Source: CAVAWX01 sp963614215
Lineage (GTDB): Bacteria; Actinomycetota; Coriobacteriia; Coriobacteriales; QAMH01
Reading direction: 5' to 3'
NCBI GenBank assembly: GCA_963614215.1
Contig: CAVECB010000011.1
Location: 1 to 48,898, forward strand
DNA: 48,898 nucleotides
Positions 29,430-39,018 of the stretch are shown one piece after another. The notes under the pieces were generated by a model. That model was given only the letters and a program-made list of their open reading frames with translations. It ran no database searches and was not told the origin of the DNA. Position numbers and translations under genes: made by a program. Within the stretch, counting starts at the first letter, position 1. Every line of letters begins with the position of its first letter.

Positions 29430-29447
29430 AAGGCAAAAGGCGGGAAC

Positions 29448-32400
29448 ATGCGAAATACCACACACCACGAGGGGCTCTACCGCCCCGAATTCGAGCACGA
29501 CGCATGCGGCATCGGCGCGCTGGCCTCGCTTGACGGGGCGCGCTCGCATCAGATGCTCGACGATGCGCTGTCCGTTTTGGTGAACCTCGAGCACCGCGGC
29601 GGCGTGGGGCTGGAGCGCAACACCGGCGACGGCGCGGGCATCCTGTTCCAGATACCGCACCGCTTCTTCAGGCGCGAGGCGCAAAAATGCGGCCACCTCC
29701 TGCCCAAGGAAGGCGAATATGCGGTCGCGATGCTGTTTTTGCCCCAGGACGCAGAGGGCGTGAAATGCGGCATGCGCATCTTCGAGGACGCCTGCGCGCA
29801 ATGCGGCATCCCCCTGCTGTTTTGGCGTGAGGTGCCGGTGGATCCCCACGACTTAGGCTCGACAGCTCGGGCGTGCATGCCCACCATCAAGCAGGCCTTT
29901 TTGGGCCGTCCCGACGACGTGGCCGCCGGACAGGAGTTCGAGCGCGCGCTTTTCACCTGCAGGCGCATCATGGAAAAGCGCTACCACGCCGAAAGTGCGA
30001 TGGCCGACAAGATCTTCTACGTGTGCTCGATGAGCTCGCGCACCATCGTCTACAAGGGCATGCTCGTCGCGACGCAGATGCGCGGGTTTTTCCTCGACCT
30101 CGACGATGCCTCGACCGAGACGGCACTCGCGCTCGTCCATTCGCGCTACTCCACGAACACGACGCCTGCCTGGGAGCGCGCGCACCCCAACCGCTACATC
30201 GTGCACAATGGCGAGATAAACACCCTGCGCGGTAACGTGAACTGGACGCGCGCCCGTGAGCCGCGCCTGTACTCGCCGGTCATGGGTGCTGGCCTTGAAG
30301 ACGTCTTGCCCATTATCGACCGCGAGGGCAGCGATTCGGCCATGCTCGACAATGTGCTCGAGTTCCTCACGATGAACGGGCGCAGCCTGCCGCGGGCGGT
30401 CTCGCTGGTCTTGCCCGAGCCCTGGGACCACAACGAGGCGCTGGGCGAGAAGCGCCGCGCGTGGGACGCCTACCAGTCCATGCTCATGGAGGCCTGGGAC
30501 GGGCCTGCCGCCGTGGCGTTTTCTGATGGGCGCGTGACCGGCGCCGCCCTCGACCGCAACGGCCTGCGCCCGGCACGCTACTACATCACGACCGACGATA
30601 GGCTGATCTTGGCCAGCGAGGTGGGCGTACTCGACGTCGATCCCGACGAGATTTTGGTTGCGGGCAGCTTGGGGCCGGGGCAGATGCTTTTGGTGGACCC
30701 GGATGCCGGGCGCGTCTTGCTCGACGACGAGATAAAGGATGCGTTTTCCAACGAGAAGCCCTACCGCGCATGGATCGAAAGCGGCATGGTGGAGCTTGAG
30801 CGGCTCGCGGCCGAGTTCGGTGCGGACGCGGCTGTAAAAGAAGCGGCAGACGTGCGCGATGCGGACCTTGCCCTTGCAACCCGCCAGGCGTCACACGGGA
30901 TGTTTTTCGACGACATCGCCGAGGCTATAGAGCCCATGGCGCAAAAGGGCGCCGCGCCGCTGGCCTCGATGGGCTTCGACGTGCCGCTCGCGTGCCTTTC
31001 GGAGCGGCCGCGCAGCTTCTTCGACTACTTCAACCAGCTGTTCGCGCAGGTCACCAACCCGCCCATCGACGCTTTGCGCGAGACCTTCATCACCTCGACG
31101 CTGCTCTACGTGGGAAACCACGGCAACATGCTGGAGGATTCCCGCGACAACTGTCGTTTGGTGAAGCTGTCCACCCCGATGCTTGATGCGCGCTCGTTTG
31201 CCGCGCTCGTGAACATCAAACGCCAGGGCTTCAAGTCGGCCGTGTTGCACGCGGTCTATGGTGAAGATGCCGGCCCGCACGCGCTGGCCGAGGCGCTTTC
31301 GGCTTTGTGCGAGGCGGCCGAGCAGGCGGTGGCCGACGGGGCAAACATTCTCGTGGTCTCTGATCGCGCAGCCGCAGGCGAGGTGCCCGTCCCCAGCCTG
31401 CTTGCCACGGCGGCGGTGCACAACCGGCTCCTCCGCGCTGGTTTGCGCACGAAAGCCGACATCGTCGTGGAGGCGGGAGATGCCTTTACCCCGCACGATT
31501 TCGCGGCGCTCGTGGGGTATTCGGCCTCCGCGGTCTACCCCTATCTCGCGCACGACACCATCCGCGCGCTTGCCGACGCGGGCGATTTGTCCGTGGACGT
31601 GGAGACGGGCGTTGCAAACTACAACCGCGCCGTCACCGCCGGCATCGTCGGTGTGATGAGCAAGATGGGCATCTCGACGATGCAGGGCTACCACAGCGCC
31701 CAGGTCTTCGAGGCTGTGGGCCTTGCACCCGAGCTGGTCGACGAGTACTTCACCGGCACCGTCAGTCGCGTGGGCGGACTGTCCATCGACGACGTGCAAC
31801 GCGAATGCGACGAGCGCCATGTTGCCGCGCTCGCGCTCGCGCACAGCCCCGCGCCCGGCCAGTTGCCCTCTTCTGGCATCACCACGTGGCGTCCGCGCGG
31901 CGAGGAACACATTATCACCCCCGAGGTGGTCCATCTGCTGCAACGCGCGGTGCGCGAGGACGACTTCGACCTGTTCATGGAATACAGCCATGCGCTGCAC
32001 CCGCAGGGGCGCACGGTGCAGCTGCGCGATTTGCTGGAGTTCGCGTGGGCGAAAAAGCCCGTACCCCTCTCCGAGGTCGAGCCGGCTTCCGAGATAGTGA
32101 AGCGCTTCAAGACCGGTGCTATGAGCTACGGCTCGATATCGCGCGAGGCTCACGAGTGCTTGGCCGTCGCGATGAACCGCATTGGCGGCAAGTCGAACAC
32201 GGGCGAGGGCGGCGAGGATACAGCCCGCGAGGCGACGCTTGCAAACGGCGACAGCATGAAGTCGGCCATCAAGCAGGTGGCTTCGGGGCGCTTTGGCGTG
32301 ACGAGCCGCTATCTGGCCAGCGCCCGCGAGATACAGATAAAGCTCGCGCAGGGCGCCAAGCCGGGCGAGGGCGGGCACCTGCCGGGTCGCAAGGTGTGGC

Positions 32401-34061
32401 CGTGGATTGCGCGCACGCGCCGCTCGACGCCGGGTGTGGGGCTGATCAGCCCGCCGCCGCACCACGACATCTATTCCATCGAGGATCTGGCCGAACTGAT
32501 TTTCGACATGCGCAACGCCAACCCGGACGCGCAGATTAGCGTGAAGCTTGTCTCCGAGACTGGCGTGGGCACCATCGCCACCGGCGTGGCCAAGGGCGGC
32601 GCGCACAAGATACTCATCTCCGGGTCCAATGGCGGCACGGGTGCGGCGCCGCGCGACTCCATCTACCATGCCGGCCTGCCGCTGGAGCTGGGGCTGGCCG
32701 AAACACAGCAGACCTTGCTGAAAAACGGCCTGCGCTCGCGGGTCATGCTCGAGGCCGACGGCAAGCTCATGGACGGGCGCGACGTGGCCATCGCGTGCTT
32801 GTTGGGCGCCGAGGAGTTCGGTTTTGCCACCGCGCCGCTGCTCGCGCTGGGCTGCCTGATGCAGCGCGACTGCCAACAAGACACCTGCCCGGTGGGCATC
32901 GCGACGCAAAACTGCCGCCTTCGCGGGCGTTTTTCCGGCAAGCCCGAGCACGTGGTGAACTACATGATGTTTGTTGCCGAGCAGCTGCGCCATATCATGG
33001 CCCAGCTGGGCATGCGCACCGTCGAGGAGATGGTGGGGCATCCCGAGCTGCTGCGCCGCGGGGGAGGCGAGCACAACTGGAAGGCCTCGCTCGTGGACGT
33101 GGAGCCGTTGCTGTTTCAAGCGGCCGCCGAGTTCGGGGCCGACATCGATGGCGCCGCCGAGCGCCACCACGTGCCCGCCATGGCGCCGCAAGACACCCTG
33201 CCCGAGACCTTGGACGCGACGCTGTTTGTGCCCTACACGCGCCGTGCGCGCGAACGCCTCGAGCCCATACGCTTCGACGTGGACATATCGAATGTGAACC
33301 GCTGCGTGGGCACCTTGCTGGGGCATGCCGTCACCGCCGAGCACCCCGACGGGCTGCCGGGCGCCTCGGTGGCCATCGATTGCGCGGGCTCCGGCGGCAT
33401 GAGCTTCGGTGCGTTTTTGCCGCACGGCATCGAGCTGTCCATACACGGCGATGCCAACGACTACTTCGGCAAGGGGCTGTCCGGCGGCGTGCTGTCCGTG
33501 GCTCCGCCGGCTGGCAGCACCTATCGGCCCGAGGAAAACGTCGCCGTGGGCAACGTGGCCTTCTACGGCGCGACGGACGGGCGCGGGTTTGTGAATGGCC
33601 TGGCCGGTCAGCGCTTTGCTGTGCGCAATTCCGGCGCCCAGCTCGTGGTCGAGGGCTGCGGCAACAACGGCTGCGAGTACATGACGGGCGGCGTGGTGGT
33701 CGTGCTCGGCGAGGTGGGTCTGAACTTCGCGGCCGGCATGAGCGGCGGCGTGGCCTACGTCTACGACGAGGAAAAGACGCTGTCCGGGCGCTGCAACATG
33801 GACATGGTGAACCTCGAGGAGCTGGGCGAAGAGGATTTCGCGTGCGTGCGCAAGCTCGTCGAAGAGCACGTGAACCGCACGGAAAGCCCGCTGGGCGTGA
33901 AGACGCTGTATCGCTTCGAGGCGGTAAAGAAGCGCTTCGTGAAGGTCATCCCCAAGGAGTACGAGCGCGCGATGGAGTTGACGGCGCAGGCAGAAAAGCG
34001 CGGTGCGAGCCATGAGGACGCGGTCGAAGAGGCGTTCGAGACGATGAGGAGGGGTGCGTAA
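29448..34061 (+). CDS. gltB: glutamate synthase large subunit
   Basis: A 1537-residue ferredoxin/NADPH-type glutamate synthase alpha subunit. It has the N-terminal class II glutaminase with the expected nucleophile in HDACGIG (C20, so a 19-residue propeptide would be removed), the central domain, the FMN-binding synthase domain (SYGSISREAHECLAVAMNRIGGKSNTGEGGED, ISGSNGGTGAAPRDSI), the 3Fe-4S cysteines in CLMQRDCQQDTCPVG (C1136, C1142, C1147) and the C-terminal glycine-rich beta-helix (about 1290-1490). It makes two glutamate from glutamine and 2-oxoglutarate together with GltD, whose gene begins at the very next base. Confidence 0.97.
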   Translation: MRNTTHHEGLYRPEFEHDACGIGALASLDGARSHQMLDDALSVLVNLEHRGGVGLERNTGDGAGILFQIPHRFFRREAQKCGHLLPKEGEYAVAMLFLPQDAEGVKCGMRIFEDACAQCGIPLLFWREVPVDPHDLGSTARACMPTIKQAFLGRPDDVAAGQEFERALFTCRRIMEKRYHAESAMADKIFYVCSMSSRTIVYKGMLVATQMRGFFLDLDDASTETALALVHSRYSTNTTPAWERAHPNRYIVHNGEINTLRGNVNWTRAREPRLYSPVMGAGLEDVLPIIDREGSDSAMLDNVLEFLTMNGRSLPRAVSLVLPEPWDHNEALGEKRRAWDAYQSMLMEAWDGPAAVAFSDGRVTGAALDRNGLRPARYYITTDDRLILASEVGVLDVDPDEILVAGSLGPGQMLLVDPDAGRVLLDDEIKDAFSNEKPYRAWIESGMVELERLAAEFGADAAVKEAADVRDADLALATRQASHGMFFDDIAEAIEPMAQKGAAPLASMGFDVPLACLSERPRSFFDYFNQLFAQVTNPPIDALRETFITSTLLYVGNHGNMLEDSRDNCRLVKLSTPMLDARSFAALVNIKRQGFKSAVLHAVYGEDAGPHALAEALSALCEAAEQAVADGANILVVSDRAAAGEVPVPSLLATAAVHNRLLRAGLRTKADIVVEAGDAFTPHDFAALVGYSASAVYPYLAHDTIRALADAGDLSVDVETGVANYNRAVTAGIVGVMSKMGISTMQGYHSAQVFEAVGLAPELVDEYFTGTVSRVGGLSIDDVQRECDERHVAALALAHSPAPGQLPSSGITTWRPRGEEHIITPEVVHLLQRAVREDDFDLFMEYSHALHPQGRTVQLRDLLEFAWAKKPVPLSEVEPASEIVKRFKTGAMSYGSISREAHECLAVAMNRIGGKSNTGEGGEDTAREATLANGDSMKSAIKQVASGRFGVTSRYLASAREIQIKLAQGAKPGEGGHLPGRKVWPWIARTRRSTPGVGLISPPPHHDIYSIEDLAELIFDMRNANPDAQISVKLVSETGVGTIATGVAKGGAHKILISGSNGGTGAAPRDSIYHAGLPLELGLAETQQTLLKNGLRSRVMLEADGKLMDGRDVAIACLLGAEEFGFATAPLLALGCLMQRDCQQDTCPVGIATQNCRLRGRFSGKPEHVVNYMMFVAEQLRHIMAQLGMRTVEEMVGHPELLRRGGGEHNWKASLVDVEPLLFQAAAEFGADIDGAAERHHVPAMAPQDTLPETLDATLFVPYTRRARERLEPIRFDVDISNVNRCVGTLLGHAVTAEHPDGLPGASVAIDCAGSGGMSFGAFLPHGIELSIHGDANDYFGKGLSGGVLSVAPPAGSTYRPEENVAVGNVAFYGATDGRGFVNGLAGQRFAVRNSGAQLVVEGCGNNGCEYMTGGVVVVLGEVGLNFAAGMSGGVAYVYDEEKTLSGRCNMDMVNLEELGEEDFACVRKLVEEHVNRTESPLGVKTLYRFEAVKKRFVKVIPKEYERAMELTAQAEKRGASHEDAVEEAFETMRRGA

Positions 34062-35513
34062 ATGGGCATTCCCGGTGCATATCTGAAGCAAGGCCGCGTC
34101 GATCACGGCCTGCGCGACGCAAAAGATGCGGTGCGCGATTTCGACGAGTACGCGGTGAGGCTCGATTTGGATGCGCAGGAGGTGCAGGCCGCGCGCTGCA
34201 TGGCTTGCGGTGTGGCCTTCTGCCAAAGCGGCGTGGTCTTTTCCGGGGCACGGCGTGCGACGGGCTGCCCGCTGCACAACCTCATCCCCGAAACCAATGA
34301 CCTTTTGTGCCGTGGGCGCATCGCGCAGGCCGCCGAGCGCCTGTCGATGACCAATCCGTTTCCCGAGTTCACCTCGCGCGTGTGCCCGGCGCCCTGCGAG
34401 ACGGCCTGCAACCTCGGGCTGCACGACGAACCCGTGGCCATACGCGACGACGAGCGCGCCATCGCCGATTTCCTCGACGACGAGGGGATGCGCGCGCCTC
34501 TGCCGCCCGCGCCAGACGACGCGCCGCTTGCAAGTGTCGTGGGTTCTGGCCCTGCCGGCCTTGCCTGCGCCTGGGAGCTTGCGCGCACGGGATGGCGCGT
34601 GAACGTCTACGAAAAGGCGGACAGGCCGGGTGGCCTGCTCATGTACGGCATCCCCGCGATGAAGCTGCCTAAGGACGTGGTGGAGCGGCGCGTGGAGCTG
34701 ATGCGCAAAAGCGGCATCGGGTTTTCCTGCGGCGTCGACGCGGCCGAGCGGGCAGGCGATATCTTGGCCGCCTCGGACGCGGTCGTGCTTTCCTGCGGCG
34801 CTGGGCATGCCCGCGAGCTGAAAGTGCCGGGTGCGGGCCTGGACGGCGTGCACTACGCGATGGAATATTTGACGGCGGCCACGAAGGCTGTGCTTGATGG
34901 CGGCGAGCCGCAGGTCACGGCAAAGGACAAAGACGTCGTGGTTGTGGGCGGCGGCGACACGGGCGTGGACTGCGTGGCCACCGCGCTGCGCCAGGGCGCG
35001 AGAAGCGTGACGCAGGTCATCCGTGCCGCGCGTCCGGCAGATGCGGTGGATGTGCTGGCCGTATGGCCTGGCCCTCGTGCGGTGTGGGAGCAAGGCTACG
35101 GCCAGCGCGAGGCCGCAGAGATCTTCGGCGAAGACCCGCGCGTGTGGGGCGTGGACACCTTGGCCTTCGAGGGTGAGGGCGAGGTGTCGGGCGTGCGCAT
35201 CGTCGATTTCGCCGCTGATGGTAGCCGTGCGCATGTCGAGGGCAGCGAGCGCGTGATAGACGCGCAGCTCGTGCTCGTGGCCAAGGGCTTCACCGGGCCT
35301 GAAACCGGGGTGCTCGCGGCGTTCGGCGTCGAGTGGGCCGCAGAAGGCCCGGCGCTTCCCATCGTGCATAGGAGCACGCACCGTGCGCATGTCGTAGGCG
35401 AGAGCACTGTGCCGGTCTATGTGGCAGGTGATGCGCGTACGGGAGCTTCCATCGTGGCCTCTGCCATCGCCGATGGCCTCGAGGTGGCGCAGGAGCTGAA
35501 CGCGAGCCGCTAG
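34062..35513 (+). CDS. gltD: glutamate synthase small subunit
   Basis: A 483-residue FAD and iron-sulfur subunit that passes NADPH electrons to GltB. The N-terminal cysteines for 4Fe-4S clusters are in CMACGVAFC, GCPLHNLIPE and CPAPCETAC; the FAD Rossmann motif GSGPAGLACAWELA is near residue 160, the NADPH motif GGGDTGVDC near 305, and the terminal FAD contact is VAGDARTGASIVASAIADG. There is no gap after gltB. Seven bases past its stop the sequence enters an assembly gap. Confidence 0.97.
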   Translation: MGIPGAYLKQGRVDHGLRDAKDAVRDFDEYAVRLDLDAQEVQAARCMACGVAFCQSGVVFSGARRATGCPLHNLIPETNDLLCRGRIAQAAERLSMTNPFPEFTSRVCPAPCETACNLGLHDEPVAIRDDERAIADFLDDEGMRAPLPPAPDDAPLASVVGSGPAGLACAWELARTGWRVNVYEKADRPGGLLMYGIPAMKLPKDVVERRVELMRKSGIGFSCGVDAAERAGDILAASDAVVLSCGAGHARELKVPGAGLDGVHYAMEYLTAATKAVLDGGEPQVTAKDKDVVVVGGGDTGVDCVATALRQGARSVTQVIRAARPADAVDVLAVWPGPRAVWEQGYGQREAAEIFGEDPRVWGVDTLAFEGEGEVSGVRIVDFAADGSRAHVEGSERVIDAQLVLVAKGFTGPETGVLAAFGVEWAAEGPALPIVHRSTHRAHVVGESTVPVYVAGDARTGASIVASAIADGLEVAQELNASR

Positions 35514-35520
35514 GCGCTAG

Positions 35521-35674
35521 NNNNNNNNNNNNNNNNNNNNNNNNNNNNNNNNNNNNNNNNNNNNNNNNNNNNNNNNNNNNNNNNNNNNNNNNNNNNNNNN
35601 NNNNNNNNNNNNNNNNNNNNNNNNNNNNNNNNNNNNNNNNNNNNNNNNNNNNNNNNNNNNNNNNNNNNNNNNNN
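35521..35674. other. assembly gap (154 N)
   Basis: Unknown bases. The gap removes the C-terminal part of the RNase HI gene on the minus strand and any terminator of gltD. Confidence 0.99.
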
Positions 35675-36009
35675 AGCGCCTGCCACAGTTCCTTGTTCAT
35701 GACGGGTTTTTTCGCCGAGGTCAGCCACCCGTTTTTCTTCCACCCGAAGATCCACGAGGTGATGCCGCCGAGCACATAGGCGCTGTCGGCGTAGACGTCG
35801 ACGCCGACCGATTTGTCGCGCACGGCGCGCAGCCCCTCGATGGCGGCGGTCAGCTCCATCTTGTTGTTCGTGGTGTCTTTTGCGCCGCCGGACAGCTCCT
35901 TGACGTGTTGCCCCCATTCGAGGTGCACGCCCCAGCCGCCAACGTTGCCTCGGCGCTGGTTGTTGCGGCATCCGCCGTCGCAGTAGAGCTTCACCCGTCG
36001 TGCCTGCAT
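35675..36009 (-). CDS. rnhA: ribonuclease HI, cut by the assembly gap
   Basis: The first 111 residues of RNase HI, which removes the RNA strand of RNA-DNA hybrids. Start ATG at 36009 gives MQARRVKLYCDGGCRNNQ. Catalytic acids are visible: D in YCDGGC, E in NNKMELTAAIEGL and D in VYADSAYV. Substrate-binding GWKKNGWLTSAKKPVMNKELWQ follows; the final acidic residue and C-terminus are in the gap. It is last in a minus-strand group with dinB. Confidence 0.9.
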
Positions 36010-36132
36010 GCCCCTGCCTTTCACCGTCTCTTCTATGTGTTGCAAAATCCGCCCGCCGCCGAGGCCTCGTGCCGCGACAGCGCGGGGCTTTGCCTGCATC
36101 GGCAGCGCTCTGTTTGCCCGCCACGCCCCATT

Positions 36133-37434
36133 CTACGTGTTGCGCTTTTGCACGGTGCCCTCGTTTTGCCCGCGCGTGCCGGTGTCACGCACGGAAAGCT
36201 TCATCTCGCGCCCGAACTTCACCGCTCCCTCGCCAAATCTGTCGCGCACAGCATCTGCCGCATCGAGGGCCTGCCGCGCGCCCGTATCCCGCCTTTCATC
36301 AGCCGCATCGCCTGCGCCCGCCTGCGCGTCGGCGCCCTCCCTTTCACCATCTGTATCCGGGTCCATGTCGAAAAGGCCGAGCTGCACGTCGCCGCGCTCG
36401 AAGCCCGAAAGCCCCACTCCGACGAGGCGCACACGCTCTCCGGGGCGCCACAGCTGCCCCACCAGCTCCTTTGCGGGCGGGATGAAGACGGACTCGTCGT
36501 CGGTGCATACACGCAGCGTCGTTTGCGCCGTGCGCGAGGAGAGGTCGTCGTAGCGCAGCTTGACGACAACGGTACGCCCCGCCACCTGGTTGCGCCGCGC
36601 CCGCCTGCCCACCATCGATCCCAGCAGGTCGATGGCATCCTCGATCTGCGTACGCGTGGTCAGGTCATGGGTGAATGTCCGCTCGTGGCTCACCGACTTC
36701 AGCTCCTCTGCCACCACGACCTCCCGCTCGTCGATGCCCGCCGCTCGCCGGCAGAAGGCCTGCGCGTTTATCCCGAAGACTGGCTTGAGCAAGGTGGGGT
36801 CGGCCTGTGCGAGGTCGCCTAAGGTTTTGATGCCGCGTATGTGCAGCTTCTCAGCGGTGCGCGCCCCGATGCCCGGCATGGCGCGCACGTCCATGGGCGC
36901 GAGAAACGCCGCCTCGCCGCCCGGGTAGACGACGCTTAAGCCCTGCGGTTTGTCCAAGTCGGAGGCGATTTTTGCCACCGCCTTGCCCGTGCCCACGCCG
37001 ATGGAGCAGGTCACGCCGAGCTTCGCGACGCGGCTTTGGATGCGCGCGGCGATTTTTACGGGGTCGTCACCGCAAAAGCGGCCGGGGCTTGCGTCGAGGA
37101 AGGCCTCGTCGATAGACATCTGCTCGACTAGGGGGCTTTCGTCGCGCAATATCTGCATGACCTGCGCCGACACCTCGTGGTAGCGCTCGAAATGCGAGCT
37201 CGTCCAGATGGCCTGCGGGCACAGGCGCTCGGCGGCTGCAGACGGCATGGCGGAGTGCACCCCGAACGCGCGCGCCTCGTAGCTTGCTGTGGAGACGACG
37301 CCGCGCCTGGAGGCAGGCCCTCCCACGATCACGGGCTTGCCGCGCCACTCGGGGTGGTCGAGCTGCTCGACCGAGGCGAAAAACGCGTCGAGGTCCACGA
37401 GGAGGATCGCGCGGCCTTCCCATTTTTCGTGCAT
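36133..37434 (-). CDS. dinB: DNA polymerase IV (Y-family)
   Basis: A 433-residue translesion polymerase. The catalytic acids are in LLVDLDAFFASVEQ and MSIDEAFLD, with SIGVGTGKAVAKIASD and the helix-hairpin-helix region MPGIGARTAEKLHIRGI. A clamp-binding motif QLGLF lies near residue 355 and is followed by an unusual tail of about 75 Asp/Arg/Ala-rich residues. ATG 37434 is chosen; GTG 37452 would add six residues. It lies 49 bases after the ATP-grasp gene stop on the same strand. Confidence 0.93.
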   Translation of the reverse strand: MHEKWEGRAILLVDLDAFFASVEQLDHPEWRGKPVIVGGPASRRGVVSTASYEARAFGVHSAMPSAAAERLCPQAIWTSSHFERYHEVSAQVMQILRDESPLVEQMSIDEAFLDASPGRFCGDDPVKIAARIQSRVAKLGVTCSIGVGTGKAVAKIASDLDKPQGLSVVYPGGEAAFLAPMDVRAMPGIGARTAEKLHIRGIKTLGDLAQADPTLLKPVFGINAQAFCRRAAGIDEREVVVAEELKSVSHERTFTHDLTTRTQIEDAIDLLGSMVGRRARRNQVAGRTVVVKLRYDDLSSRTAQTTLRVCTDDESVFIPPAKELVGQLWRPGERVRLVGVGLSGFERGDVQLGLFDMDPDTDGEREGADAQAGAGDAADERRDTGARQALDAADAVRDRFGEGAVKFGREMKLSVRDTGTRGQNEGTVQKRNT

Positions 37435-37483
37435 GTCAAACGTCTGCCCCACGAGCCTGAAAGCCTTTTCGGCACCCGTGCGC

Positions 37484-38830
37484 CTAGTCCAGGTCCACGC
37501 CGAACACCGGCGCGCAGATGCCGCCCGCCTCGCCGATGGCGATCACGCCGCCTCGGCCCAGGCGGTGGTAGAAGCCCGCAAGACGCCCGTCGTAGAGGTA
37601 AAAGCCCGGCATCGACTCCCAGCTCTCGACGGCGGGGGAGCCGTTTTTTCCTTGCTCGGGGCGGATGATGTCGACGTGGCGCGGCGGGTAGAACTCCTGC
37701 ACGATAAAGCCGCAGTCCACATGGGTGTCCACGACCTCTGCCCATTCAGCATCCGTGAAGTCCACGCCTGCGAAGACGCCGTTTCCGCCGTAGTCGTCGG
37801 CGGGCTTCACAATCCACTTTTCGCGCGTCGCCTTCAGCTCGGATAGGTCTGGGCCGCCCGTCTCCAGTCGCATGGTGCGGCACACGTGCGCGTCCACGAA
37901 GGCAATCTCTTCTGGCGTCAGGAAGTCTTTGCGACTTTCGTCGAAAAGCGCCACGTTCACCATTTTGGTGTGGATGACGTTGGTGCGGAAATGCCCGACC
38001 AGACACACGCGGGATGCGGCCACAGCGTCGATGAGGGCGCCGCACTTGTCTATCTTTGTGCAGATCTCGCTGGTGACGGCGCGGCGGTATACCGCGTCGA
38101 TGTGCGTGCCGTCTGCTGCGTCGCGCAAGGTCTGGCCGTCGAAGGAGAACGCGCGCGTGTCCACGAAGCGCGCGTGCACGCCCGCCCGCTCGAAAGCGTC
38201 GATGAACATGGTGAAGTCGCTCATCACGGCGCTTTCGGAAAAATCGGTGATGGCGACGGTGGGGACGGGGCGATTCGCAGAGAGAGGGTCGGAGGCCCAG
38301 ATGCGCAGGAAGGCCGCGACCCACGAGTCGATCAGCTCGAATTGCGTCACCGAGCGTTTCGTGGCGGCAAAGCGCTTGAAACTTGCCGTCTTGGCCAGCT
38401 CGGCGCCTATTGCCTGGTCGCGCGACATGCCCGCGGCGCCGTCGGCGTTGAACTCGCAAAACTTGAAGCTCTTGTCGTGCTCGTCGACGAAAAGGTCGAT
38501 GCGCGCGAGGGGCAGCAGCTGCTCGTAGCCGCACGGCAGCAAAATGAGGCGCTCTATCTCGGGCGGAAAGGCAAACAGCGCACGGTAGCCCGGGTCTTTA
38601 AGGTAGCGCGTGATCACCTTGCCGAGGATGGTCGTGGTCGTCGTGGCGACCTTTTCGTAGAAGGCCATGTCGTCGCTGTTGTGGAGCGTGGGCACGAACG
38701 AAAAAGGGACGGGCTTTCCGTGTGCGAGCACGTCCGAGGCCTCGATGGCGGCAAGTGCCTGCGCGCGACCCGTCGCATCTCCGTGTTCGTCACAGACACA
38801 TTGGATGTACTCGGCGCGTTCCTTTTCCAT
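37484..38830 (-). CDS. ATP-grasp ligase, glutathionylspermidine-synthase-like, substrate unknown
   Basis: A 448-residue protein with features of the circularly permuted ATP-grasp/glutathionylspermidine synthetase fold: FKFCEFNADGAAGMSRDQA (FNAD-type motif), a middle domain with VPTVAITDFSES, and the ATP-grasp segment REKWIVKPADDYGGNGVFAG followed by FIVQEFYPP. It would join a carboxylate and an amine with ATP, but no partner gene reveals the substrate. ATG 38830 is chosen since AGAAGGGA lies about seven bases before it; the 51 upstream in-frame codons read through repetitive leader DNA. It is the first gene of a minus-strand group with dinB and rnhA. Confidence 0.65.
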   Translation of the reverse strand: MEKERAEYIQCVCDEHGDATGRAQALAAIEASDVLAHGKPVPFSFVPTLHNSDDMAFYEKVATTTTTILGKVITRYLKDPGYRALFAFPPEIERLILLPCGYEQLLPLARIDLFVDEHDKSFKFCEFNADGAAGMSRDQAIGAELAKTASFKRFAATKRSVTQFELIDSWVAAFLRIWASDPLSANRPVPTVAITDFSESAVMSDFTMFIDAFERAGVHARFVDTRAFSFDGQTLRDAADGTHIDAVYRRAVTSEICTKIDKCGALIDAVAASRVCLVGHFRTNVIHTKMVNVALFDESRKDFLTPEEIAFVDAHVCRTMRLETGGPDLSELKATREKWIVKPADDYGGNGVFAGVDFTDAEWAEVVDTHVDCGFIVQEFYPPRHVDIIRPEQGKNGSPAVESWESMPGFYLYDGRLAGFYHRLGRGGVIAIGEAGGICAPVFGVDLD

Positions 38831-38880
38831 GGAGCTTGTCCCTTCTCTTCGGCGTGGTGCGTCACGTGCGCGTTTCGGAA

Positions 38881-38886
38881 AGTATC
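38881..38886 (-). promoter_or_regulatory. candidate extended -10 of the ATP-grasp gene
   Basis: On the minus strand TGG-GATACT forms an extended -10 (hexamer 38886-38881), giving a leader of about 44 bases. Upstream (38890-38965) is a run of degenerate 11-base repeats of the form AAAyCCGrACC that might be an operator. Confidence 0.3.
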
Positions 38887-39018
38887 CCACAACCGTTTCG
38901 GTTTCGTTTGGAAGCGGTTCGGATTTGGTCCGGGTTTCATTCGGTGGTTTGTTCAGGTTTGCCTGCCATGATTTTTCCTGCACGGAATCGAAAGTGCCGA
39001 TATGGGAAGGAGGCGCTT

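Noticed and set aside
30891..35390. A 1499-codon open frame on the minus strand
   Set aside because: It lies exactly opposite gltB and gltD. High-GC codon use leaves the antisense frame free of stops; no family motif or ribosome site supports it.
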